This document shows, piece after piece, positions 46,644-58,185 of a DNA stretch of 64,000 nucleotides. The stretch is taken from NCBI GenBank assembly GCA_017979445.1, contig CM030707.1, forward strand, positions 23,132,586-23,196,585. Reading direction: 5' to 3'. Numbering within the stretch: position 1 is the first letter of the stretch; each line of letters starts with the position of its first letter. The stretch comes from Akebia trifoliata (lineage: Eukaryota > Streptophyta > Magnoliopsida > Ranunculales > Lardizabalaceae). Both the position numbers and the translations under genes were made by a program. The notes under the pieces were generated by a model, which worked only from the letters and a program-made list of their open reading frames with translations, did not search any database and was not told the DNA's origin.

Positions 46644-47679
46644 GTCATGTCTCTCTGCGTTCAACAAACTCAAGTCCGAGTTAACCTCGGCACCCATTAT
46701 TCAACCTCCAAACTGGAGCATTCCATTCGAAGTTATGTGCGACGCTTCAGATTATGCAATAGGCGCTGTTTTGGGTCAGCGAATTGAAAAACAACCTCAT
46801 GTTATCCAATATGCTAGTAAAACCCTTAACGATGCTCAGCTTAACTACTCTACAACGGAGAAGGAAATGCTAGCAGTGGTCTATGCCGTTGAAAAATTCC
46901 GCCCCTACCTTATAGGATCTAAAGTTGTGATCTACACAGACCACGCAGCATTGAAGTACCTTCTATCAAAGAAAGATGCTAAAGCAAGATTAATCCGTTG
47001 GATTCTACTTCTACAAGAGTTTGATCTCGAGATCCGAGATAAAAAAGGGGCAGAAAATGTCGTAGCTGATCACTTGTCTAGGATAGTTAACAAGCCATCC
47101 GAGGAATCCTTACCCATCTCTGAATCCTTTCCCGATGAGCAACTTATGCAAATCTCTCAAGCCAATGCTCCATGGTATGCGGACATTGTCAACTACCTAG
47201 TTACAGGTCAATTCCCAGTCAAAATGACTAGTCAAGAGAAACTTCGTCTTTTGTCAAAAACAAAATGGTATTTCTGGGATGAACCATACTTATTTAAGTA
47301 TTGTCCCGATCAAATCATTAGACGTTGTATTTCAACCTATGAGCAAGTCAGTATCCTAGAGTTTTGCCATAATCATGCCTGCGGAGGGCACTTCAGTGGT
47401 AAGAAGACCGCCATGAAAATCTTACAATGCGGTTTTTTCTGGCCTAGTATTTTTCGTGATGCCCACGAGTTTAGCAAATCTTGTGATAGATGTCAGAGAT
47501 TAGGAAAAATCTCTAAGAGAAATGAAATGCCTCAAAATCCTATCCTGATCATCGAAATTTTTGACGTGTGGGACCATTTCCTATCTCCCAGGGTTACCAA
47601 TACATCCTACTTGCCGTTGACTATGTGTCAAAATGGGTCGAAGCTGTGGCATGTAGAACTAACGATCACAAAGTTGTGA
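46546..47679 (+). pseudogene. Element A Pol, part 2: RNase H and integrase N terminus (frame-shifted)
   Basis: Real homology begins near 46,638 ([17 protein letters not shown]). RNase H has [30 protein letters not shown] and [11 protein letters not shown] with the expected acidic residues. The integrase zinc-binding HHCC region follows ([12 protein letters not shown] and CDRCQRLG, 47,360-47,510). Homology stops near 47,566, where one G is missing in a GTGTGGG run and the integrase core continues one frame over. The first 90 or so bases of this frame overlap part 1 and are not the real start. Confidence 0.85.
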
Positions 47680-48446
47680 TAAAATTCATCAAGGAGACGA
47701 TTTTTTCAAGATTTGGTACTCCACGAGCTATCATAAGTGATGGTGGCTCGCATTTTTGCAACAAGATATTTGCTGCGTTGATGAAGAAATACCTCATAAC
47801 GCATAAGGTTGCCACACCTTACCACCCACAAACAAGTGGACAAGTGGAGATTTCTAACAGGGAAATAAAGACTATCTTAGAAAAAACAGTCAATCCTTCA
47901 AGGAAAGATTGGTCTTTGAGATTGAGTGATTCACTCTGGGCCTATAGGACTGCATTCAAGACACCCATAGGGATGTCTCCCTACCGGTTAGTTTTTGGCA
48001 AGGCCTGCCATCTCCCTGTAGAACTAGAACATCGTGCATATTGGGCGATCAAACGCCTCAACTTTGATTTTGATAAAGCCGGTGAGAAGCGAAAGTTACA
48101 ACTAGACGAGTTAGAAGAGATTAGAAATGACTCGTATGATTGTGCCAAAAGGTACAAAGAGCGTACCAAATTCTTTCACGATAGGCACATTCTTAGGAGG
48201 AATTTCATTCCTAATCAAAAAGTTTTGTTGTATGATAATAGACTCCACCTTTTTCCTGGAAAACTTAAGTCTCGATGGACTGGCCCATATATTATCCAAA
48301 CAGTTTACCCCCATGGTGCTGTTGAAGTCCTTAATCCTAAGGACGGATCCACTTTCAAAGTGAATGGCCAACGTCTCAAACCGTTTCTCGAGTATGTTCC
48401 GCAGGAGGAAGTTCTTTTTCTCGATGATCCCGTCTATCAAAATTAA
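47568..48446 (+). pseudogene. Element A Pol, part 3: integrase core and C terminus
   Basis: The D,D,E integrase core: Asp in [13 protein letters not shown], Asp in [11 protein letters not shown], Glu in [10 protein letters not shown]. It is followed by [20 protein letters not shown] and a C-terminal domain with [16 protein letters not shown] and [14 protein letters not shown], as in Athila integrases. The catalytic triad is complete. The frame is open to the stop at 48,444-48,446 and is cut off from its N-terminal part only by the one-base deletion near 47,567. Confidence 0.88.
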
Positions 48447-48645
48447 CTATGTTTTCGTCTAGCTAAAGACGTTAAACTTAGCGCTTCTGGGAGGCAATCC
48501 ATGCACTTCAAGGGACATTGTGTTAAATATCAACAGGACTATAAGGTCTTTCTCAGGTGCTATCTAACCCACTTCATTTCATTTTGTCAATTTCAATTTT
48601 ACCTTTGCATGTATATGTTGAAATATTGAGGACAATATAATGTTT

Positions 48646-48659
48646 AAGTTTGGGGGTGT
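48646..48659 (+). promoter_or_regulatory. Internal polypurine-tract copy in element A
   Basis: AAGTTTGGGGGTGT, about 200 bp after the pol stop, repeats the terminal tract at 50,468-50,480 (AAGTTTGGGGGTG). Confidence 0.65.
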
Positions 48660-48777
48660 ATGGGTTGGATTTCCACTTATTATTTTCTTCTTTTATACAA
48701 AAAAAATTGAAAAATATTTGGTTGGCAACTTTGTTGTATTTTTCTCAAAGTCTTAGCTTGTATCTTTTAAGCACTTA

Positions 48778-49502
48778 GGGTATGTTTGATTGCACATGGA
48801 AAATAGGGTGGAAAATCAATTTCCATGGAAAATGACATTTTTCAAGTGTTTTGATTGCACATGAAATGGAAATCATTTTCCACCCCATTCAAAAAGTCCA
48901 CTAAATCATGGATTTCACTTTCCCACCTATATGGGTGGGAAAATGAATCCACCTATTTTCCATCCTCAATTCTTCCCTACCACCACCACTATCACCACCA
49001 CCACCACCACCATTACACTAACATCGCCGTCATCGTCATCGTCACCGTCATCGTCGCCGTCGGCTCCGACCACCTTCTTTCTCTCTCTCTCTCTCTATCT
49101 CTATCTTCTTCTTCTTATTCTCCATCCCTCACCTCCTCTGCCACCACCACCACCACCACGTTTTCCCCCCATCTTCCTTACTTACCTCATTTGTCGCCGC
49201 CACTACCGTCGCCGTCGCCGCCGCTACAGTCGCCGTCGTCGCCGCCACTGTCGCCTTCGCCGTCACCGTCGCCACATCCTCCCCTTTTCCTCTTCCTCGT
49301 CATCTTCTTCTTCCTCTCCCCCTCCTCTCATCTTCTTCCTCCTTCTCCTTTTCTTCTTTTTTCTCATATTTTTTTCATGATTTTATCCAAGTGAAATCAA
49401 ACAATGAAATTTGATTTTCCAACCCTACCTATTTTCCACTACTAATTTTCCATGGATTTCAAATTCCATGGAAAGTGACTTTCCATGCAATCAAACATAC
49501 CC
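48778..49502. mobile_element. PIF/Harbinger-type MITE in element A, triplet-rich
   Basis: Terminal inverted repeats GGGTATGTTTGATTGCA and TGCAATCAAACATACCC, with TTA on both sides (48,775-48,777 and 49,503-49,505). Long subterminal inverted similarity involves TCCATGGAAA blocks. The centre (48,975-49,330) is built of CCA, CGT, CGC and CTT triplets. The Pro/Ser/His-rich open frames there are products of these triplets. No transposase. Confidence 0.85.
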
Positions 49503-49857
49503 TTAGTGAAAATATTTAATCAGTCTTTCATTGGAAGCTATGATCTGGAGTCCCCATTTATGTTTCTCTTAGGCAAAAATTAGAGCAAAGTTATCTTTTG
49601 GTTTAGTCACTTCTAATAAGGTTACCAAGAGTCTAGATTGTATTAAAAGAGCTTGTTACCTTCTTTCTACCTAGAGTTTAAGGAAAAACTAGGTTTGATG
49701 AACTTTGACTTCCTTGTTCAATTGGTTGGTTGATTAGAAGAAAACACAGAACTGGATGTATACACCTTGTACAGCAACCATTGAATTAGACTGGGTACCT
49801 TGAAAAGGGCTGCCTACTTTTCTTAGAAAAATAGTGAAGAAGTAATATATAACAAAA

Positions 49858-49897
<40 letters not shown>

Positions 49898-50467
49898 GTC
49901 AAAGATCCAAAAGTTTATGTAAAGTTTTAGTAGGGTGAAAGCCATCAAGTGTAAAAATGTGAGTATACTGGAATATCACAGATAAAGCCCTTAGAGGTAT
50001 TAAAGTGAATATCCACACTTCTCACTACCCCAGACAGGATGCTAAGTTTAGAATTAAACCCTAAGTTACTCCAGTTATTCTTGAGTAGTTAGAAGGTTGA
50101 AACTCATTTTGGGGAAATCGAATCTCTTAAATTTCTGAGTTAGAATCACTATCGCTTAAAGGTCAATTTAAGTCTAAGTTTTGTCGTAGAGAAATAAGGG
50201 TTGGGACTCTATACCAAGCAAGTACTTCTTCTAATTGATTGACAAAAAAAAAAAAAAAACTTGTGCTTTTCAATATAAGTTTTGATTTTGACTATTTTTA
50301 CTTCAAAGTTGTCTTCAAATTTTGTGGGTATATTTTCTGCAAACCCTCACGAGTCAAACTCGTCCACTAGGGGTAACCTAGAGGTTCAAGGGCTTGCTGC
50401 ATTCGCTAAATGCAGTCGAGGTGCCTACGAAAGTGGCAGTTTTATTTTCTAGGGACTAGAAAATGGT
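49503..50467 (+). other. Element A 3' untranslated region
   Basis: Non-coding space where Athila elements may carry an env-like ORF. None is seen. Contains A runs at about 49,857-49,889 and 50,246-50,260. Confidence 0.6.
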
Positions 50468-50480
50468 AAGTTTGGGGGTG
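50468..50480 (+). promoter_or_regulatory. Element A terminal polypurine tract
   Basis: AAGTTTGGGGGTG abuts the TGATGAG start of LTR2. Confidence 0.85.
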
Positions 50481-51692
50481 TGATGAGTGTCTCCAAACAC
50501 TCAATTATACGCACATTTTCCGGATATTTATCTTGATTTTTGTACCTATTTCTCTATATTAAGATAATAATCATGATAAGCCTCAAACCACCACGTTGCA
50601 TGTTAATTAGGCTTAATTATATATAAATAAATTCATTTACTAGATAAATCTAATGACGTGTGTTTCTTGTGCAGAAAATCAACAATTTGGAATCAAAATC
50701 TCAAGGCAAAAGCATTTGGGCCCACTTTGGAATGCCCTAATCCTTTGGAATGCCCTAATCCTTAACTCATATTCTCCTTTTTTTTCTTTTTATGCAAAGA
50801 AAAGTGGAGGCTACTTTTAGACTCTTCTACACACATTTTTCTCTATAAATAGAGCCTTCATTTCTAGAGAAAGGATCCCATCTTGGTTCTCTTATCCAAG
50901 ACTCCTTTAATCTAAGGCTCTTTGCCTATTCTCTTATTTTTTGTATTTTCATTTTCTAGTTATTTTCTTTTGGTTAACTAGTCTTGTAAGAAGTAGAAGA
51001 AGAAGAAGTTGTAATTTTCTCCATGAAATGAAGAAAAGTTCTTTCATCTCTTGTCTTCCCTCTCTTGCAATGACATTAGGCTAAGTTCCCCTCCATTGGA
51101 GAGTGGAAAAGCCTAGAGCAAGTTTTTGTGTTATTTCTAATTTTATGCCATTCTTTTATTTAAAATGCTTATGAATTCTCTTTAAGTTTCTTGCACATTT
51201 TATTCTTAATATAGATACTTTATGCTTAGATTAGATCAAGATAAAGTATGCTTAAATTAGATAATTTGTAGTAAGAAGTTCTCAAGAAATTCTACTTTGT
51301 TTTTGTTCCTTTATTTCATTTTAATTGTAAAACTTTCCGATCTAAGGAGCTAACATCAAGCCCTTATGATTGAGTTATAAAAAGGCTAGAGACTAGAAAT
51401 TGCTCATTAACATGTTTTAGGTAGATCCACCTCCAATGGTGTTTTAATTCATAAGTTTACTTGCTTTTAATTTCATTTACTTTAGTTTATTTTCTAGCAA
51501 TTTTACATCTTCTTATAAGTTCAAAAATACAAAGAAAAACAGTTTTAATTCCTTTTAGTTAATTTGAATTTTATCTTCTTAGCTTAGCTCTATTCCTCCT
51601 TTCTCTTGGGTTCGATCCCCTACTTGCCCCACAAGTAAGGTAAAACTAAGATTATATTAACTCCGGTGAGAAGAACAACGATAGTCTCATCA
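50481..51692 (+). repeat. Element A 3' LTR
   Basis: 1212 bp. Differs from the 5' LTR by an 18-bp duplication of TGGAATGCCCTAATCCTT near 50,728-50,763, a 1-bp deletion and about nine substitutions by eye. Confidence 0.93.
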
Positions 51693-52216
51693 TAATACCA
51701 ACTATGTTTACATAGTCAACACGTTAGCTACCCCAGTTCAGGCTCCAGGCCAGACCAATAATCAAACTCACCCAAGTCAACCGCGAATTCCGCATCAATT
51801 TACTAATTTAGGGATGACTCTTACCGTAGCCTTTCAAAAACTGTTGAAAAAAGGGCTTCTTACCCCGATCCAACCCGAACTTAGTTTGCGAATTCCATCA
51901 AAATCCTTACCATCATACTGATCAATGTATCACCTTACGCCATGTCATTCAAAACTTTATTGACAACAAAAAGGTCACAATCCCTAACCCAACATCACCA
52001 AATGTCACCACTAATCCATTACCTACCTGTCAACCTCCATCAACCTTAAACATGGTTTCTAACACCTAATTACCATTTGACCCTATATCTCTCATCCATC
52101 CCATCCAAGTCAAACCACCCAATTACCCCATTGTCGGAATAGCTTTCACCGACGTAATTTTCACCACGAGCTACAAGCCCTTCGATCTAACCTCAGATGA
52201 TACATACTGTCTATCT
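51693..52216 (+). pseudogene. Element B gag, middle part
   Basis: Continues from 40,459 once element A and one TAATA are removed (PKPN then TNYVYIVN, same frame). Then ATPVQAPGQTNNQTHPSQPR, NLGMTLTVAFQKLLKKGLLT, a frame change, and YHHTDQCITLRHVIQNFIDN, the His/Cys-rich segment typical of the Tat/Ogre gag C-terminal half. It ends at the insertion point of element C (DDTYCLS). Confidence 0.7.
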
Positions 52217-55170
52217 TGTAAAATTTTGAGTTTTCGATTCGTATCTCAAGAAAAAATAAATAATGAAATTTTGATAAAATCCTGAAAGTGGGACTTAGGG
52301 GTAACATTTTATGATATTAATAATCATTTTTAATGGAATCTGACCTCACCATTGGATTGAAAATAATCAAAAAATATAAATTAGTTTATAAGCATGCTCA
52401 AATGCGAGTCCGAATAGAAAAGTTATAAAAATTCTCGATTACCGAGTTAGATCAAACTAAAATAATGACTTTTTGGTAGAACAAGAATTATTAAGATTTG
52501 ATTAGACCATTGGATTCGTAACGAAAACTTATCAAACATGGACTATTTATTTGTCATTTTTCGAAGATAAAAAGTCAAATTATCGTCAAAAATGAAAATA
52601 ACATCAATTTTAGGGGTCACCTCAGGCCAAAAATATAAACTTTTCTTAGAGACAGAATTTGAAAAAATTGACTACACCATTTGATTCGAAACAAAAAATT
52701 AGACTAAATAAAGTATCCATTTGTCACTTTTGGAGCTCGGACGGTAAAGTTATCGTCGATCGAAATAATAGGCAAAATATAGATTTCGTCCTAAGATATA
52801 TATAAATAAATTTTTTTTTCACTTTTACCTTCGTTTGAAACGATCCAAAATTAGTCAATCTTTTTAAAAAAACATAATTCATTTTTTCTCTAATTTTCAA
52901 CCACAGATTCATTGTGAACGGCCCGCTTTCGACGACCAACGCAGAAGGAAAAAAGGTCTGCAGCCTCGACATCTATAAAACCTACCCAATATCTCTTCAT
53001 TTCATCTTCTCTTTCACCTCGTATCGTCAAAAATTAGCCGTATATATATACAGGAGTTTCGAAACATTGACCTCGGACTTCGCCTATTACGGGGTCAAAC
53101 CGTCTTCTACCGTAGAAGGGAAAAATGACGATGGCATCGATATCTTCAAAATCACCTGGTCAGATTCAAAAATTAACTGCTTTAAAATTTGATTCATCTC
53201 GATTTTTGTGCAGATCACCTCGATTTCTACGCACGTATTTCAATTCCATCACCTAGAGATTGTAAGAAACTCTCAATTTCTATTAGTAATCGTAAATTGT
53301 GAAAATTACATATAAGATTTCATTAAAAATTTGTGGTGAGTTTTCAAAAATATCAAATTCAATTGATTATTTCAAATTTATACCAGAACTTACATGTTTG
53401 ATATGTTTAACTATATTTTATAACAAATTATACGTGGGTAGGATATTTCATCGGGTTATTTCCATCAGTTGGGTCTTGTACATTACTCGAATCCCGTTTT
53501 GGTTTAAGTTTTTTACTTTTTCAATGTTATTGATAAAAATGAATTACATAGTTGAAAAAATGATTTAATATTCAATGAACTCATATTGAGTTGATGAATA
53601 TCAAAAAGTGGATATTTTATTTGAGAGATTGAAAATTGTGAAAAAATTGAAAAAAGGGAAAAAATGTATGAAACGATAAAATGTCAAAGTCACACCCGAG
53701 GGGTGATGTTTGCATTTTACATTGTTGTGTTATGTGCATGTTGGTGAATAGATATCCAAGGATAATACTACTGGTTGCATGTTTACTTACTTTCTGTTAG
53801 TGCGAGGCACTATTTACTTTTCCGTTCTGTTATTTATTTTAGATCAGGTGGCCACAGTTGCATGGTAGGAAATTGGATATCCATTATTAACCTTGTATTG
53901 TTAATTTTTCTTTTATTTTCAAATGAAAATAATATATATGTAGCTATTTTGTAAGCTGTTAAAGAGTCTGTGAATACCTAAAACGATAGTGCGTCATATC
54001 ATCCGGACTGATGTACTATCCTGAGATGTACGGTAGGGACCACCAAGCTCATACATGGTATGGGACGCGTATGAGAGTGGAGTCACAACTGGAATCCGAG
54101 TTTATTCCTCTCTATTTTTACCAGTGAACTTGTAATATAAAGGTGTTCATATACGAATGGTTTGTATATTTGATAATCACATGCATGCCAGATAGGCATA
54201 GACGAAGATGATTAGTCATTGATTACTAATAATATAGTAGTCGAACGTTCTAACAGATCGAAAAGAGACCCATTGCTTACGATCATGTCAAACGGTTAGC
54301 CTGAGCAGGATAAATGGTCAACCATGCATGGTAAGTGTAGCGACCGACCACAAAATCAAGAACAAAAAGCTAAAGAAGAATTGTAACATTATATCCCGAC
54401 TGGGAGCAATCCAGTCGTGAATCCCAACTCTTTAATTCTAATGCTTCACCATAATGTATTATGTATCTGTTGTCTTACTTTGATATATAAAATGAAATGC
54501 ATGTTTAATGTTTCTATTTGGTCAGTTAGATTTTTATATAAAGAAAATGCTATAGTGAGTACTGTTGGTTGATGTAATGTCAGTTTTAAAATGTTTAGTT
54601 GCCCATCCCTAGCTATATGTATCAGTTAATCGTAGTTTCTTCTGTAAAATTTTATATATTTTAAAATGATTCAGTATGTTTATTCGTTCATGTTAGGAGG
54701 GGTTATTAGAAAAAATTGTTTGTTTCCTTACTAGGTAACCATTGTTACTCACCCGTTCCTTCCTTTTTTTTTTGTTTCAGATATTGTAGTTGGTAAGGTG
54801 GGAGTAAAATCAGCTAGTGGGGACCATCTGGTGGATCAGAGTCCATTACCTGGTGAGTACTAGGATTATTACCCCTAGTGGTGTCGATTCGTCCAAGAGT
54901 AATATTGATTTTTATTTTGAGCATTAGGAATTTTGTTAATTTTTTTCTTCCGTACTCTGATCTATCATACATTATTAGACGTATATTGACTTCCGTTAGT
55001 TTTATATTTTATTTGTTTATATGTAATATTGTATGTCGTTTATCAGGTACAGGTTAAACGCCTTGGAATGCTAACATAAACAGAGGATACCATGTCGAAA
55101 TTTTGAGGTGCTACCTAGTACCTCGAGATCTGACATGGGGACTTGTGTTAGTATTTGGCGGGGCGCCACA
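52217..55170 (+). repeat. Element C 5' LTR
   Basis: 2.95 kb. Shares blocks such as CTCAAATGCGAGTCC, the TATA-like AGATATATATAAATAAA (near 52,794) and GGGGCGCCACA with the LTRs of D. Confidence 0.88.
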
Positions 55171-55928
55171 GATGGTAAAAGTTAATTCTGTCAGTAATAA
55201 AAATGGTGTTCATTAGTAGATTCCTTATTATACTAGTAGTTAAGACTTCCATAAGAATGATGTTGGCGTTATTCTAAGAAGTGCCTTATTTCTGATAAAT
55301 TGAAGATTACTGGACTTGCAGGTTAGGAAAGATGCAAGGAAATATAGGTGCAAATGGACTCGTAATAAGGAGTCAAACTGGTTGGGAAGATCTACCTGCG
55401 TCTAGTAAACTCACCAAGATAGAACGATTTATAGAAGTAGTGTCTGAGTTATCTTAAAGTCAAGCACGTACAGAAATAAGACAATCGGAGATGTTTGAAT
55501 CCAAATGATCATGGTGGGTCAATTAACAAAAAGATTAGAGAGGATAGAAGAAAGGCTCGACCACTATTTTAAGGATAAACTCGAAAGGATCAAGGAGTAA
55601 ATATCCCACCACAAGAAGGACTAGAAAAAGAAATAGGGACAGTACAAGCACCGTCTCAAAGTCTAGTAGAAGAAAAGCAGTTAGGATCCAATAAGAGGTA
55701 AACAATTATGAAACTATCAACATTGTGGGAAAAACAACCATGCATAAGAAACGAGACTATATAAATACCCGTTCAAGAGATGAAAGAATTTGTAAGAGAA
55801 CAACAACATATGCTCCTAAACCAGTCAAAAAAAGAGTAGTAGCATACTATGAATGTGGGAAGTTGAGGCATAAAGGAAAGCAATGCTCGGGTTCACGTTG
55901 ACTGATAAAAGATGCATGGCTCAGAAGG

Positions 55929-56234
55929 ATGTTGGATGGGCCAATTGAAGAAATAATAAAGCCATCGAATTTTAACAGGATTGATAACATGCCTACACCA
56001 TCGCAAGTGGACCGAACTAGTAGTAGAAAACGAGAGGGAATGGAATTACAAATGTCCCAGGGACAGACCAGTCAACCCTTGACCTCTCTTCCTTTCAAAT
56101 CAGACCAGGCCAAAAGGCCGATGTATTTGAGGCCACCCACCCTTGGATTAATTTACCTACAATATAGAGCTACTTCACTATCGAGGTGTAAGATTCCCTC
56201 ATTACCAGTCAGAGAACAATTGGGACTTCAATGA
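55929..56234 (+). pseudogene. Element C gag remnant, upstream of the knuckle
   Basis: A 101-codon frame (IEEIIKPSNFNR...SQVDRTSSRKREG...) with the low-complexity character of the spacer before a gag zinc knuckle. No fold is recognised. Preceded at about 55,840 by a CX2C-like YECGKLRHKGKQC segment. Confidence 0.4.
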
Positions 56235-56338
56235 GGCCAGTGGGGCTAAGAGTACCAACGAGATAGGTCTAGAGATTACAAGCTCCAGCTTACCAACTAC
56301 CCACTCCACATAAATCTATGAAGAAAAAATCATCGACA

Positions 56339-56380
56339 TGTTTCGCGTGTGGTCAGGAGGGACATATCCTGAGAGAATGC
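56339..56380 (+). pseudogene. Element C gag zinc knuckle
   Basis: CFACGQEGHILREC, a complete CX2CX4HX4C knuckle. About 25 codons later GTISNYDVRKL marks where the protease of Tekay-type elements should start. Instead non-coding sequence follows, homologous to the same place in D. Confidence 0.75.
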
Positions 56381-57442
56381 CATCTATCACACTCTCAAGC
56401 AGGTGTGGTAACCTAGAAGAAAGTACCTGTTTCCAACAAAATTTTGGAAGGTACGATTTCTAATTATGATGTTAGAAAATTGGACTTCTATCCAATGTTG
56501 TTTCCTTTAAATCATATGCTTCTGATAAGATTATGCACACTTACTAAAGTTAGAAATTGTCGAGATAGGCTGAGTAATAAAATTGTCTACGCCACTAGAA
56601 GTATAATTGACAAAAGGTTGTTGAGTAGTAGGAGACAAAGAATGCTGACAAGATATGCACAGTAGAGTAGGGTAGAAAAGAACATTACATAGGGAAATAT
56701 GTGTTGTGGGGATGAGTACATTTATAACGTAGTAATAATATGATATTGGGTTTGCGTGCGTAAAGACTAAAAATATTTGTTGGTAAGTGATGTTTAGGAT
56801 GATACCTTATGAAGAAAGAAGGAGATTTTTTCAGAAATATTAAGTAAGAACCTACAGAGTATAGGTATGCAATCTAAAATTAAAATTTGGTAGGCGATCA
56901 AAATAAATGAATATTTGGAGGTAAACTCGACGTGTGAATGATGAATTTCATTAGGAGAGTTAAGGGGTAGATTTATGAATAGTGAAACATGTTGGATTTG
57001 ACAATTGGATAAGCTAAAAGTAGCATTAAAAAGATTAGAATTATAGTAGGGAAGAGTTATATAGAAAAGGTATTTTGAAAGCAAGTAGGTCAATGTAAAA
57101 TGCGAGAATGAATGATTTTGTGACAAGGCTGCATTAATGGTGATTTAATGAAATTGTGAGAAATAGATGAAGAAAGTAAGATAGCAATATTGCTTATGAA
57201 TTGAAAGTCATGAGAGATAGTTGTGAGATTTGTAAACGTTAATTGTAGTACTGTCAATATGGGATGATAAGTGGAAATATGTATGATTCAAACAAAATAC
57301 AAAGTTACATGAATAAGGTTTAATTGATATTACAATGATATTTAAACAATAACTAGTCAATACTGTAATTTTGGGACTATAGAAAGAAAGCGTGTGAGCT
57401 TATGGTGCCGTTTGAAGTAGTTGAACAGATTTTGAGCAAGTT

Positions 57443-57502
57443 CACCAGATGTTCCACGTGTCCATGTTGAAGAAGTATTTGCCAGGCCCTTCATACGTGG
57501 TT
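57443..57502 (+). pseudogene. Element C integrase C-terminal scrap
   Basis: HQMFHVSMLKKYLPGPSYVV matches the VHxVFHVSMLRKYxPDPSHV end of chromovirus integrases. Element D lacks it: D jumps from the match of about 57,170 to that of about 57,525. Confidence 0.7.
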
Positions 57503-58185
57503 AGTTGCGAAACAATTTATTTGATGTAAGATTTACCCTCTTGATTAATGTTTTAAATCATGAAAATTATGACAAAGGCCTTGAGGAGATGTCACGGTAA
57601 GCAGAAATGGAATACTGCATTGAATATAAAGATATTGGTGTATTGGGAATAGAGATTTTAATGCAGTTTGCGAATTTAGTGTTAGTAGATATTTGTATTA
57701 TAGTAGGGATATAATAAGTGTAGAGGTTGTGTATTATTTTATTAAGGAGTATTAAATAGTATGTAAATAGTAGTGATGTGTTTGCGGTAAGTCTATGCAA
57801 TGAGGAGTAATAATTAGAAAAAATATGAGTAAAACATAATAGACGGTGTAATTGGTGAGAGAAGTAAATATAAAGAATATAGAATATTTGAAAGAGTTGT
57901 TATTGATAGATATTAGCAAGGAAGTGATATAAGGTGAATTGATTGTTATCTTAGGATTATACAAATAATGAATCAATTGGAATATGAGAATGATTTGGAG
58001 TGATTAGTTAATGGTCGTATTGGATTGATGAAAAATAGGTGACATAAGGTTATGAGTTATAAATGAGATTAGCTTAGAATTAAGAATATAAGATAATTAT
58101 ACATGTCGTGTTAGTGGAATGGCAACAAAGTTGATAAGGTATGATTTCAATTTCGAGGATGAAATTTTTATTAAGGGGGGGAGAA

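Larger units (their letters stand above)
40460..51692 (+). mobile_element. Element A: Athila-type Ty3-gypsy LTR retrotransposon, complete, inserted in B gag
   Basis: LTR1 40,460-41,654, LTR2 50,481-51,692, both TGATGAG...CTCATCA, with a 5-bp target duplication TAATA on each side (40,455-40,459 and 51,693-51,697). It has a tRNA-Asp-type PBS, an intact gag, protease/RT/RNase H/integrase with two single-base frameshifts, and a polypurine tract. The LTRs differ by about nine substitutions plus an 18-bp duplication and a 1-bp indel, so it is young. No env-like ORF follows pol; that space holds a MITE at 48,778-49,502. Confidence 0.93.

Noticed and set aside
48855..49394. Two long Pro/Ser/His-rich frames of 179 and 149 codons
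   Set aside because: They are different frames of the triplet-repeat core of the MITE; low complexity, no start context or domain.
49857..49889. A long A run taken as a retroposon tail
   Set aside because: No LINE or SINE body or target duplication next to it; likely a simple repeat within element A.
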